Assembly: GCA_031972135.1 (NCBI GenBank)
Contig: DALYFH010000017.1
Location: 1 to 21,287 of the forward strand
DNA length: 21,287 nt
From: GWF sp031972135
GTDB lineage: Bacteria; Patescibacteriota; Microgenomatia; UBA1400; UBA12108
Reading direction: 5' to 3'
Shown: in pieces, positions 1-5,947 of the stretch
How the letters are laid out: the number at the start of each line of letters is the position of its first letter
Position numbering within the stretch: the first letter of the stretch is position 1
Translations under genes and position numbers: made by a program
Notes under the pieces: generated by a model
Database searches by the model: none
Told to the model about the DNA's origin: nothing
Seen by the model: the letters and a program-made list of their open reading frames with translations, nothing else

Positions 1-118
1 CCACACGCGAGTCTTCACAGTACAATATCTCGACTTGCTCCAGTGTCTCAATCGCCCGCAGGGTTATATCTCCTAGGTTGCCGATAGGTGTGCCGATCAC
101 ATACAGTATTCCACTCAT
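1..118 (-). CDS. rsmI: RsmI, 16S rRNA 2'-O-ribose C1402 methyltransferase (N-terminal part, cut by window edge)
   Basis: Reading the minus strand from the ATG at 118 gives 39 codons starting MSGILYVIGTPIGNLGDITL and continuing to LYCEDSRV at the window edge. The LYVxxTPIGNLxDIT block and the following EDSR (EDTR in most relatives) are the hallmark N-terminus of RsmI (YraL), a SAM-dependent tetrapyrrole-methylase-fold enzyme. It methylates the ribose of C1402 in the 16S rRNA decoding centre. A TATAAT box lies at 130-125 on the minus strand, only 6 bases before the ATG, so the mRNA is probably leaderless and this start is well supported. It is divergent from the membrane protein gene at 186. 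Only the first part of the SAM-binding domain is inside the window; the catalytic body is not visible. Assignment to the RsmI family is firm on the motif. Confidence 0.9.
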   Translation of the reverse strand, partial: MSGILYVIGTPIGNLGDITLRAIETLEQVEILYCEDSRV

Positions 119-124
119 CACTGT

Positions 125-130
125 ATTATA
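125..130 (-). promoter_or_regulatory. -10 box of rsmI
   Basis: A perfect TATAAT on the minus strand ends 6 bases before the rsmI ATG at 118, so transcription would begin at or next to the start codon. No Shine-Dalgarno sequence lies between. Confidence 0.7.
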
Positions 131-145
131 CAGTTCTTACAAATC

Positions 146-176
146 TACTATGTACTATGTACTATGTACTATGTAC
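146..176. repeat. Tandem heptamer TACTATG, four copies
   Basis: Positions 146-173 hold four uninterrupted copies of TACTATG, followed by TAC. Read in another register the unit is TGTACTA. The array fills the space between the divergent -10 boxes of rsmI and the gene at 186, where the -35 regions of both promoters would sit. Copy number is therefore likely to affect promoter spacing. The related unit RGTACTA occurs twice upstream of lexA (1522-1535). Confidence 0.9.
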
Positions 177-179
177 AAT
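174..179 (+). promoter_or_regulatory. -10 box of the DedA-like gene
   Basis: TACAAT directly follows the heptamer array and ends 6 bases before the ATG at 186. This suggests a leaderless start there and argues against the upstream in-frame ATGs, which lie inside the repeat. Confidence 0.5.
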
Positions 180-185
180 ACTCCT

Positions 186-866
186 ATGCTCACAGAACTC
201 TTAAGTCCAGCGATCGACCATCTCCACACCATGAGCCAGACTGTGCCGCTCCCTATTTTTACCACAGTCGGCGCTGCCCTCGAAGAAATCATCGCTCCTA
301 TCCCATCACCCCTGGTTATGACGCTGGCCGGCTCTCTCTCTGCCTCAGCCGGTAATGCCATGCTCTACCTCGTCTACCTCGCGATTATCGGGAGTCTAGC
401 GAAAACCGCGGCGAGCTACGTCGTCTACGTAGTCTCTGACAAAGCTGAAGATGTAGTGCTTACCAAGTTTGGCAAATTTGTTGGTGTTAGCCACAAAGAA
501 GTCGAAAAATTTGGGGCTCAGTTATCTGGTGGCTGGACAGACAATCTGGTCATGCTCGCACTCCGTGCAATCCCTATTATCCCAACCGCGCCAGTTAGCA
601 TCATTGCCGGTTTACTCAAACTAGATGTAGTTACCTTCCTCTGGACCACCTTAGTCGGTTACGCAGTCAGAAACTATTTTTATCTATATTTAGGAGCTAC
701 TAGCGTTGGCGCCCTCGAATCGCTAAACGAAGGACTAGATTCTTTCGAAAAGATCGGCTATCTCATTATTTTTGTCTTACTAGTAATCCTAGCGCTCTAT
801 TTTTACAAAAAGAGACAGGATGACAATATCGTCCACAAACTCCTCAAGTTCTTACGTATCAAATAA
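186..866 (+). CDS. DedA/VTT-type membrane protein
   Basis: A 226-residue membrane protein when started at the ATG at 186. An in-frame ATG at 78 would run the N-terminus through the heptamer repeat and the promoter, so I prefer 186. Visible segments are a re-entrant-like amphipathic stretch with EEIIAPIPSPLVMTLAGSL (residues ~26-44), a hydrophobic segment just after it, an RAIPIIPTAPVSIIAGLLKL block near residues 137-156, and a final helix at ~200-217 ahead of a lysine-rich tail. The E-x-x-x-P-x-P and the R-x-x-P-x-x-P...G patterns match the SNARE-associated/VTT (DedA) family. These are polytopic inner-membrane proteins implicated in lipid scrambling and membrane homeostasis. Substrate is not deducible. 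It converges with lexA, with only 10 bases between the stops. Confidence 0.72.
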   Translation: MLTELLSPAIDHLHTMSQTVPLPIFTTVGAALEEIIAPIPSPLVMTLAGSLSASAGNAMLYLVYLAIIGSLAKTAASYVVYVVSDKAEDVVLTKFGKFVGVSHKEVEKFGAQLSGGWTDNLVMLALRAIPIIPTAPVSIIAGLLKLDVVTFLWTTLVGYAVRNYFYLYLGATSVGALESLNEGLDSFEKIGYLIIFVLLVILALYFYKKRQDDNIVHKLLKFLRIK

Positions 867-876
867 GTGTAGTTTT

Positions 877-1497
877 TTACTGACCAAATCGACGCACTAG
901 CCCGACCACCTTACCTTGTACAGTTACATTTTGAGCAAAGATTGGCTTCATGGCGGAGTTGGCAGGCTCTAATCTGACACGCGTGGCCTCACGGAAGAAT
1001 TTTTTAAGCGTTGCGAGACCATTGTCTAGTAGGGCTACCACTATATCGCCGTCATGTGCATTGTTCTGCTCCTCTATCACCACAAAGTCACCATCTAGTA
1101 TTCCTTCTTCGATCATCGAGTCCCCTCGTACCTGTAGTACGAAAGAGCGCTTTTTGCCAGTTAGCATGGCAGAGGCAACCCGGAGAGTTGCGTTGGGATC
1201 AGTCATAGGCTGGATCGGGGATCCAGCAGCGATAAAACCTAGTATGGGTAGCTCTACTCCATCAATTGCATGACCCATCTCTTTGTCTAATAGTTCGAGG
1301 CCTCGTACAGCTCCTTCAAAGCGTCTAATCACGCCTTTTTTGACAAGACTCTGTAAGTGTTCGTGGACGGTAGCTAGAGATGATACACCTAGTGCATCGG
1401 CTATTTCTTGTAGAGTAGGAGAAGTGCCAAATTTTTGGATGTATTGACCAATAAAATCGATAATCTGCTTTTGTCTTCTATATAAGGTAATCGGCAT
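877..1497 (-). CDS. lexA: LexA, SOS-response repressor and self-cleaving peptidase
   Basis: 206 residues, the usual length for LexA. Residues 1-65 form the winged helix-turn-helix (TLQEIADALGVSSLATVHEHLQ is the recognition unit). The autocleavage bond is A91-G92 in GFIAAGSPI. The catalytic dyad is S127 in RGDSMIEEGI and K165 in ATLKKFF. Upon RecA-ssDNA stimulation LexA would cut itself and release repair genes; which genes these are here is unknown, although uvrB, uvrA and uvrC lie 11 kb away. The ATG at 1497 has a strong Shine-Dalgarno AAGGAGGG ending 3 bases upstream, unlike most genes in this window, which look leaderless. The upstream region holds a 13-base inverted repeat (1522-1534), a candidate operator. 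All key residues are present, so the protein should be functional. Confidence 0.96.
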   Translation of the reverse strand: MPITLYRRQKQIIDFIGQYIQKFGTSPTLQEIADALGVSSLATVHEHLQSLVKKGVIRRFEGAVRGLELLDKEMGHAIDGVELPILGFIAAGSPIQPMTDPNATLRVASAMLTGKKRSFVLQVRGDSMIEEGILDGDFVVIEEQNNAHDGDIVVALLDNGLATLKKFFREATRVRLEPANSAMKPIFAQNVTVQGKVVGLVRRFGQ

Positions 1498-1521
1498 ATG
1501 CCCTCCTTGGCTTAATAACTA

Positions 1522-1534
1522 AGTACTAGGTACT
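1522..1534. promoter_or_regulatory. Inverted repeat AGTAC-TAG-GTACT upstream of lexA, candidate operator
   Basis: AGTACTAGGTACT is a perfect 5-3-5 inverted repeat 25 bases before the lexA start, where the lexA promoter must lie. It sits in the longer string CTTAATAACTA-AGTACTA-GGTACTA. The same CTTAATAACTA followed by GGTACT recurs at 14550-14566, just before uvrA. That distribution would fit a LexA operator, but the lineage's LexA box is unknown to me and related heptamers occur elsewhere, so this is inference. Confidence 0.35.
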
Positions 1535-1579
1535 AACAGCTTTAGAGTACCCAAATATTCCCCGCATGTCAAGGGTCTA

Positions 1580-1588
1580 TGGTATTCT
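1580..1588 (+). promoter_or_regulatory. Extended -10 box of the transglutaminase-like gene
   Basis: TGG-TATTCT is an extended -10 (TGn plus hexamer) ending 7 bases before the ATG at 1596. This supports a leaderless start at 1596 rather than the in-frame ATG at 1566, which would lie upstream of the promoter. Confidence 0.55.
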
Positions 1589-1595
1589 AATCTCA

Positions 1596-3257
1596 ATGAA
1601 AAAAGCACTTCTCTGGATCATTTTGCTACTACTAAGTACTAAGCCGGGATATGCAGCTGGCGAGTTTAATACAGGCATTGTAACCACCTACCAGTTTGAT
1701 GATACAGGTGCCGCCTCAATCATCCACAACATCGACCTCATCAACAATCTCTCACACATCTACCCAACCACCTACAACCTCTCGATTAGTAGTGGTGATA
1801 TAGAGGATGTCCTAGTCAAAGTAATGGGGGACTCGGTCTCACCCGAACTCGATCAACAATCGAGCGTAACTAGTCTCCACATCCCGATCCGTAACCCAAA
1901 GATCGGCAAAGATCAAACTACCAGTCTAGAAATATCCTATGACACCAAGAGCTTTGCCGAAAAAATAGGTAGTACTGTGACTCTCACCCTCCCAAAAACT
2001 GCCAAAGGCAACGAAGCAGAGAGTTTTGTAAGAAAAGTCTTAGTACCTAGTAGCTACCCCGAGCTGAGCTTTAGTAGCCAACCAGCCCAAACAACTAATA
2101 ACCTCGGCGAGCTCAGGGAATACCAGTTTGTTGGTAGTGGCGACCAAAACTTAACACTCCATTTTGGAACGTCAGCGAGCTATGACCTCAAGCTAAACTA
2201 CCTACTCAAAAATACCACTAGTATCGAAGCTCTAAGCGAACTCGCACTCCCTCCAGATACTGCTTACCAGCGTGTAATCCTAAATAAGATTGACCCACAG
2301 CCGCGTGAGATCGTGGTTGATAGCGACGGCAACTGGTTGGCACGCTACAAACTCCCCCCGCTCTCAAAGCTAGAGGTTACTGCCGAGATCTCAGTCTTAG
2401 TCTCACCCAATCCCATCTACTTTGACCCTAGTAGTGGTGCACCACTAGGTGAGGAGCTTTACTGGGAGCAGGGGAGTAGTGTAAAGAGACTCGCCGCTAA
2501 CCTCAAAAATCCCGAGAATCTCTACAACTATTTACTCGAAACTTTCACCTATGACTTTACCCAGATAACCAGGCAAAAGAGGCTAGGGGTCGAAGAAGCT
2601 CTAGCTAACCCGAGCTCTGCTATCTGCACCGAGTTTACCGATGTATTTGTCGCAACCAGTAGAGCTATGGGGATACCGAGTCGCGCAATCATTGGCTATG
2701 CTGTTACCTCCAATAGCGCGCTACGCCCGCAGGGGAGCGATATCGACGTCTTACACGCTTACCCCGAATATCAGGATCCGAGCACCAAGGTTTGGCGTAG
2801 TGTGGATCCTACCTGGGGTCATACGACCGGTGGGAGTGAATATTTTGATCTCTTAGACTTTGGTCATATAACATTTGTGCGCTGGGGGACACTGAGTGAT
2901 TATCCGCTCCCAGCCGGTAGTTATCGTGAGAATCGTGCGGGACGTCAGATCAATGTAGTAGTCCGCGATAACACTCTCGAGTTCCCAGATACTTCGTTCA
3001 AAACAGAGCAAGAAGGGGAGGCTAGCTACCTAGTAAATACAGGCTCTCATGCCATAGTCAAAGAAACTTTGAGGGTTAATGATCAGGAGGTCTACGTCCC
3101 ATATCTACCGCCTTATGGGAGGCAACAGCTCTCCAATCACTCAAGCACTAGCCCGCTATCCCTTATTGCCAATGTCAATAAATACCTCTTATTATCAGCA
3201 GTGGCTGTCTTAATAGGATTAATTTATCTACTCTGGAAAAAGAGGCACCACAAGTGA
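1596..3257 (+). CDS. Secreted, membrane-anchored transglutaminase-like protein
   Basis: 553 residues from ATG 1596. Residues 1-21 form a signal peptide (MKKALLWIILLLLS, then a cleavage-like GYAAG). A long beta-rich extracytoplasmic region of ~300 residues follows. The transglutaminase-like core has its catalytic triad at C344 (SAICTEFTD), H387 (VLHAYPE) and D404 (VDPTWG). A membrane helix near the C-terminus (~residues 529-547) ends in WKKRHHK. It would thus be exported and tethered by its C-terminal helix with the enzymatic domain outside. Bacterial members of this superfamily include cysteine proteases and peptide-processing or cross-linking enzymes; the substrate here is unknown. It leads a tightly packed block with the holin-like gene, secG and the substrate-binding protein gene, consistent with an envelope operon. 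Its early codons contain one more AGTACTA heptamer (1635-1641). Confidence 0.85.
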   Translation: MKKALLWIILLLLSTKPGYAAGEFNTGIVTTYQFDDTGAASIIHNIDLINNLSHIYPTTYNLSISSGDIEDVLVKVMGDSVSPELDQQSSVTSLHIPIRNPKIGKDQTTSLEISYDTKSFAEKIGSTVTLTLPKTAKGNEAESFVRKVLVPSSYPELSFSSQPAQTTNNLGELREYQFVGSGDQNLTLHFGTSASYDLKLNYLLKNTTSIEALSELALPPDTAYQRVILNKIDPQPREIVVDSDGNWLARYKLPPLSKLEVTAEISVLVSPNPIYFDPSSGAPLGEELYWEQGSSVKRLAANLKNPENLYNYLLETFTYDFTQITRQKRLGVEEALANPSSAICTEFTDVFVATSRAMGIPSRAIIGYAVTSNSALRPQGSDIDVLHAYPEYQDPSTKVWRSVDPTWGHTTGGSEYFDLLDFGHITFVRWGTLSDYPLPAGSYRENRAGRQINVVVRDNTLEFPDTSFKTEQEGEASYLVNTGSHAIVKETLRVNDQEVYVPYLPPYGRQQLSNHSSTSPLSLIANVNKYLLLSAVAVLIGLIYLLWKKRHHK

Positions 3258-3269
3258 TAAGATAAAGCT

Positions 3270-3683
3270 ATGCGAACACTTATTGTCAAAATAATCGCGA
3301 CCATGGTTTCTTTTTATGCGACTTCTAGCCTGGTGGCTGGTTTTAGCATAGATGCCACTTGGCAGTCCTACTTAATCTCAGCAATTATTTTTCTCCTCTT
3401 TAATCTCTTATTTACACCGATCATCAAGTTGTTATTACTACCTATAAACCTCCTGACTCTCGGGCTTTTCAGGTGGATTACCCAGGTCATTGTCATATAT
3501 ATCTTTGACGTAATCTACACAGGCATTACCATTAGTCCCTACTTTTTCAAAGGCTACACAAATGGTCTCTTTGCACTCCCAGCAGGAGAACTAAGCTCCT
3601 TCTGGGTTTACTGTCTCTCTGCTCTAGTTATGAGTATCACCTATAATATTGCATCTACACTCTTACAAGGAGACTCATCATGA
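3270..3683 (+). CDS. Four-helix membrane protein of the phage holin 4 superfamily (PF04020-like)
   Basis: 137 residues with four hydrophobic segments, at roughly residues 4-25, 33-58, 63-86 and 108-131. The pattern of short loops and the stretch KLLLLPINLLTLGLFRWITQ match the small integral-membrane family annotated as phage holin family protein (Phage_holin_4_2). In free-living bacteria these are ordinary chromosomal membrane proteins of unknown role, so the name should not be read as prophage evidence. It follows the transglutaminase-like gene by 12 bases and overlaps secG in an ATGA stop/start, so it is probably co-translated with secG. Confidence 0.7.
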   Translation: MRTLIVKIIATMVSFYATSSLVAGFSIDATWQSYLISAIIFLLFNLLFTPIIKLLLLPINLLTLGLFRWITQVIVIYIFDVIYTGITISPYFFKGYTNGLFALPAGELSSFWVYCLSALVMSITYNIASTLLQGDSS

Positions 3684-3886
3684 ACAACGTTTTATATATT
3701 ATCCAGAGCATTATCGCCTTATTACTAATCGGTCTAATTGTCCTTCAGGCCAAAGGTACAGGCCTAGGTCGCAGCTTTGCTAGTAGCAATTATCACGCCA
3801 AACGTGGGATGGAGCGGACCGTCTTTGGTCTAACCATTACCTCTGCGCTCATTTTTCTAGTGTTATCTGTCATAATCGCGTTTTAA
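3680..3886 (+). CDS. secG: SecG, protein translocase subunit
   Basis: 68 residues with two membrane helices (~4-22 and ~48-66) separated by a short polar loop with GTGLGRSFASS. This is the compact SecG architecture: helix, glycine/serine-rich loop around residues 25-35, helix. SecG joins SecY and SecE in the translocation channel and assists SecA-driven export. A Shine-Dalgarno AAGGAG stands 8 bases before the ATG inside the end of the preceding gene, and the start overlaps that gene's stop (ATGA). Short length is normal for the family. The neighbouring genes encode exported or membrane proteins. Confidence 0.88.
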   Translation: MNNVLYIIQSIIALLLIGLIVLQAKGTGLGRSFASSNYHAKRGMERTVFGLTITSALIFLVLSVIIAF

Positions 3887-3892
3887 ACTGAC

Positions 3893-5231
3893 ATGCTGAA
3901 ACAATTCAGACGGTACTACTGGCTCTCCCAAGTATTTATCAAAAAGCACTCGAGTATTATCCTACGCTCTGCTGGGATCATTCTCACTATTTTGACAAAT
4001 ACTTGGGATCATTATCTTTGCTCGCTACCTCCCAACCCCAAAAGAAACAGTTAAGATCGGTCGCATTGGTAAATACACTTTAGCTACCATCCCCGAAGAT
4101 CTAGAGTCTCAGATCGCCGAAGGATTAGTCACAGTAAAAGATGACGGGACAATTCAAGGGGCACTAGCCAGTTCTTGGACAATCGAGGATGACGGGAAAA
4201 AATATACATTTAATCTAAAATCAGACAAGGTCTGGCACGACGGCTCCAAGCTAACTAGTGACGATATCACCTACAACTTTACCGATGTCGAGGTAACTAG
4301 GGGAGAGCTAAGTATCACGTATCAACTCAAAGAGCCCTATGCTCCCTTTATGCAGGCTATGGCCAAACCAGTACTCAAAGATAATACTCTCGGGACCAAA
4401 GAAACTAGGCTCACGGATCACCATTTGGTCTCAGGCAATACTCTGCAATCACTAACTCTCGAAACCTCTAATTCTAGATTGATCTACAAGTTTTACCCAA
4501 CCGAAAACAGTGCATTAACAGCCTACAAACTAGGCGAAGTAACCATACTAGATACGCTTAGTGCTATCCCCGCAGATCTAGCTAGTGACCCGAGTAGCAC
4601 AATTATTGCCCAAGATGGCGATAAAATAGCTGCACTATTTATCAACAACTCCGATACGCTCCTAAGCAGCAAAACTACGAGACAGGGATTAGCCTACGCA
4701 ATCCCAGATAAGAGTTTTGGCAAAGTCCGGGCGCTCTCGCCGATTGCTAGTAGTTCCTGGGCTTACAACGACCTAGTCAAAGATTATGAATATGACGAGT
4801 CGCGTGCCAAGACGCTATTTACTCAAGATGTCAAAAATCCAGGCGAAGTCAAAATCGAACTAAAGACTATGTTACCTTATCTCGATGTAGCAGAGAGTAT
4901 AGCTGCCTCATGGCGTCAGGTCTTAGGGATTATTGTAGATGTAAAGGTGGTCAGTAGCGTCAGTAGTGATTATCAAATAATCTTGGCCGATTTTACGCCC
5001 CCTAGAGACCCCGATCAGTACACCCTCTGGCACAGTACTCAACCGACCAACTTTACCAAATATAGTAACCTCAAAGTCGACAAGCTGCTCGAGGACGGTA
5101 GACGTACTCTGGATCAAAAACTACGCGAAGATATATATTCTGATTTTCAGCGCTTCCTCCTCGAGGATTCTCCCTCTATTTTTCTCTTCGAAACCGAAAA
5201 GTTCGCACTCAGTCGTAAAAAAGCCTTTTGA
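3893..5231 (+). pseudogene. ABC-type oligopeptide substrate-binding protein (SBP_bac_5), split by a frameshift
   Basis: The ATG at 3893 opens a frame encoding MLKQFRRYYWLSQVFIKKHS and a hydrophobic helix, then terminates at 4052-4054. The continuation lies one base out of register: from ~3996 that frame reads ILGIIIFARYLPTPKETVKI and then the family signature (GALASSWTIEDDGKKYTFNL, VWHDGSKLTSDDITYNF, LKEPYAPF), ending at 5231. The second frame has no ATG, GTG or TTG before 4350, so it cannot start on its own before the conserved N-domain. One extra base between ~3990 and 4005 would explain the break. Intact, it would be a lipoprotein-like or membrane-anchored dipeptide/oligopeptide-binding protein (~446 residues). 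The end SRKKAF is also short; relatives usually have a further C-terminal stretch. Either a true pseudogene or a local sequence error. Confidence 0.82.
3926..4008. repeat. Inverted repeat, 18 of 19 bases, spanning the frameshift site
   Basis: Bases 3926-3944 (TCCCAAGTATTTATCAAAA) match the reverse complement of 3990-4008 except at one position. The arms are separated by 45 bases. The right arm lies exactly where the substrate-binding protein gene changes frame and brings the out-of-frame TGA. A direct repeat TGGGATCATT (3973-3982 and 4004-4013) overlaps the right arm's end. Confidence 0.9.
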
Positions 5232-5234
5232 TGT

Positions 5235-5378
5235 CTATGTTTCTATATCTGGTTTGTCCAATATAGCAAGCTCTGTAGCCAAAGTATCATCAACTACCTG
5301 AAGCAGTGGCTCTGGATATACTATATTTGCATCGAACTGCTCTAAATAATCTGGAATTACTATTTCTTTTACAGCCAT
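5235..5378 (-). CDS. Small hypothetical protein, 47 residues
   Basis: The minus-strand ATG at 5378 opens a 47-codon frame starting MAVKEIVIPDYLEQFDANIV and ending in DKPDIET before TAG. A purine-rich GGGGAAAG lies 4 bases before the ATG, a plausible ribosome binding site. The product is acidic and soluble, with no membrane segment and no motif I recognise. It follows tRNA-Gly by 31 bases on the same strand, so it could be transcribed with the tRNA cluster. Its stop falls 3 bases from the end of the convergent substrate-binding protein gene. The frame is short, so coding is likely but not certain. Confidence 0.45.
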   Translation of the reverse strand: MAVKEIVIPDYLEQFDANIVYPEPLLQVVDDTLATELAILDKPDIET

Positions 5379-5409
5379 AATCTTTCCCCATCACCAGTTA
5401 TGTCTATAT

Positions 5410-5483
5410 TGGAGCGGGTAACGGGAATCGGACCCGTATTTGCTACTTGGCAAGCAGCTGTTCTACCACTGAACTATACCCGC
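5410..5483 (-). tRNA. tRNA-Gly(GCC)
   Basis: The minus strand reads GCGGGTATAGTTCAGTGGTA, with acceptor arms GCGGGTA/TACCCGC. The anticodon loop TTGCCAA is held by GCTGC/GTAGC, giving anticodon GCC. The 3' end is T followed by an encoded CCA (5412-5410), unlike the other tRNAs in this window. Confidence 0.95.
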
Positions 5484-5543
5484 ATTTTAACGATCAACTG
5501 CATTATATCTTATGTCGACACGATCGACATAATCTATTGTGTG

Positions 5544-5616
5544 TCGGGGTGCCCAGACTCGAACTGGGGACCTCCGCGTCCCAAACGCGGCGCTCTACCA
5601 TCTAAGCCACACCCCG
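5544..5616 (-). tRNA. tRNA-Pro(UGG)
   Basis: Acceptor arms are CGGGGTG/CACCCCG on the minus strand. The anticodon arm is CCGCG-TTTGGGA-CGCGG, anticodon TGG. The T loop is TTCGAGT. The discriminator A is followed by CAC, so CCA is not encoded. Its first 16 bases are duplicated 68 bases upstream (5669-5684). Confidence 0.95.
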
Positions 5617-5624
5617 TAACATAA

Positions 5625-5684
5625 CTCCTATATCGGAGCAGCTCACCACCTGCCTGCCGGCAGGCAGGTCTAAGCCACACCCCG
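5625..5684 (-). pseudogene. Broken tRNA-Pro copy interrupted by a palindrome
   Basis: On the minus strand, 5684-5669 repeats the first 16 bases of the intact tRNA-Pro (CGGGGTGTGGCTTAGA). The palindrome CCTGCCTGCCGGCAGGCAGG follows at 5668-5649. Then comes TGGTGAGC (5648-5641), which resembles TGGTAGAGC, the next bases of the tRNA D arm. A small hairpin CTCC-GATATA-GGAG (5638-5625) sits where the anticodon arm would be. No T arm or 3' acceptor strand follows, so this cannot make a tRNA. The break is in the D loop. It may be a decayed tandem duplicate that received the palindrome. Confidence 0.65.
5648..5669. repeat. Perfect 22-base palindrome (core CCTGCCTGCCGGCAGGCAGG)
   Basis: The 20-base core, flanked by A and T, is fully self-complementary over 22 bases and GC-rich in an AT-rich surrounding. 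It could form a cruciform or a strong RNA stem without a loop. I recall this palindrome as recurrent in Patescibacteria genomes; no other copy is in this window. Confidence 0.9.
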
Positions 5685-5717
5685 AACAAGGTGTAATTAT
5701 ATCATTCAATCATTAAG

Positions 5718-5801
5718 TGCCGAGAGCGGGACTCGAACCCGCATGACTTGTTAGTCGAGAGATTTTAAGTCTCTTGCGTATAACCATTTCGCCACCTCGG
5801 C
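5718..5801 (-). tRNA. tRNA-Leu(UAA)
   Basis: Starts GCCGAGGTGGCGAAATGGTT on the minus strand, closing with TCTCGGC plus discriminator A. The anticodon arm is AGAGA-CTTAAAA-TCTCT, anticodon TAA. It has the long class II variable arm (CGACTAACAAGTCATG region). CCA is not encoded. Confidence 0.95.
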
Positions 5802-5812
5802 AAGATAACAAA

Positions 5813-5836
5813 ATTATACCTCACTACTGGTATAAT
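5813..5836. promoter_or_regulatory. Divergent tRNA promoters, two TATAAT boxes back to back
   Basis: Minus-strand TATAAT at 5818-5813 is 11 bases from the 5' end of tRNA-Leu. Plus-strand TATAAT at 5831-5836 is preceded by TGG (extended -10) and lies 21 bases before tRNA-Arg. The two boxes are only 12 bases apart, so each polymerase footprint covers the other's -35 region. The two transcription units probably compete. Confidence 0.7.
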
Positions 5837-5857
5837 TTACCTACCATCGTTGGTGAT

Positions 5858-5931
5858 GCTCCAGTAGCTCAGTCGGATAGAGCAACTGCCTTCTAAGCAG
5901 TAGGTCGGAGGTTCGATTCCCCCCTGGGGCA
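5858..5931 (+). tRNA. tRNA-Arg(UCU)
   Basis: Acceptor GCTCCAG/CTGGGGC, anticodon arm ACTGC-CTTCTAA-GCAGT with anticodon TCT, T loop TTCGATT, discriminator A. CCA is not encoded. The next gene starts 16 bases downstream. Confidence 0.95.
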
Positions 5932-5947
5932 CAAAGTAAATCAAAAT

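Noticed and set aside
3270..3683. Prophage, suggested by the holin-family protein
   Set aside because: No other phage gene is nearby. The family is common as a chromosomal membrane protein and sits in a secG operon.
3985..4000. Programmed +1 frameshift like that of prfB in the substrate-binding protein gene
   Set aside because: The prfB signal needs a slow stop codon in the reading frame after CTT. Here the TGA is in the other frame and no upstream Shine-Dalgarno-like stimulator is seen. Mutation or sequence error is simpler.
5229..5312. Continuation of the substrate-binding protein in another frame (KKPFDVYVSISGL...)
   Set aside because: The reading is only ~28 codons, does not resemble the usual C-terminus of the family, and is explained by the complementary small ORF.
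5625..5669. Rho-independent terminator formed by the palindrome
   Set aside because: There is no T run after the stem on either strand, and a perfect palindrome without a loop is a poor terminator hairpin.
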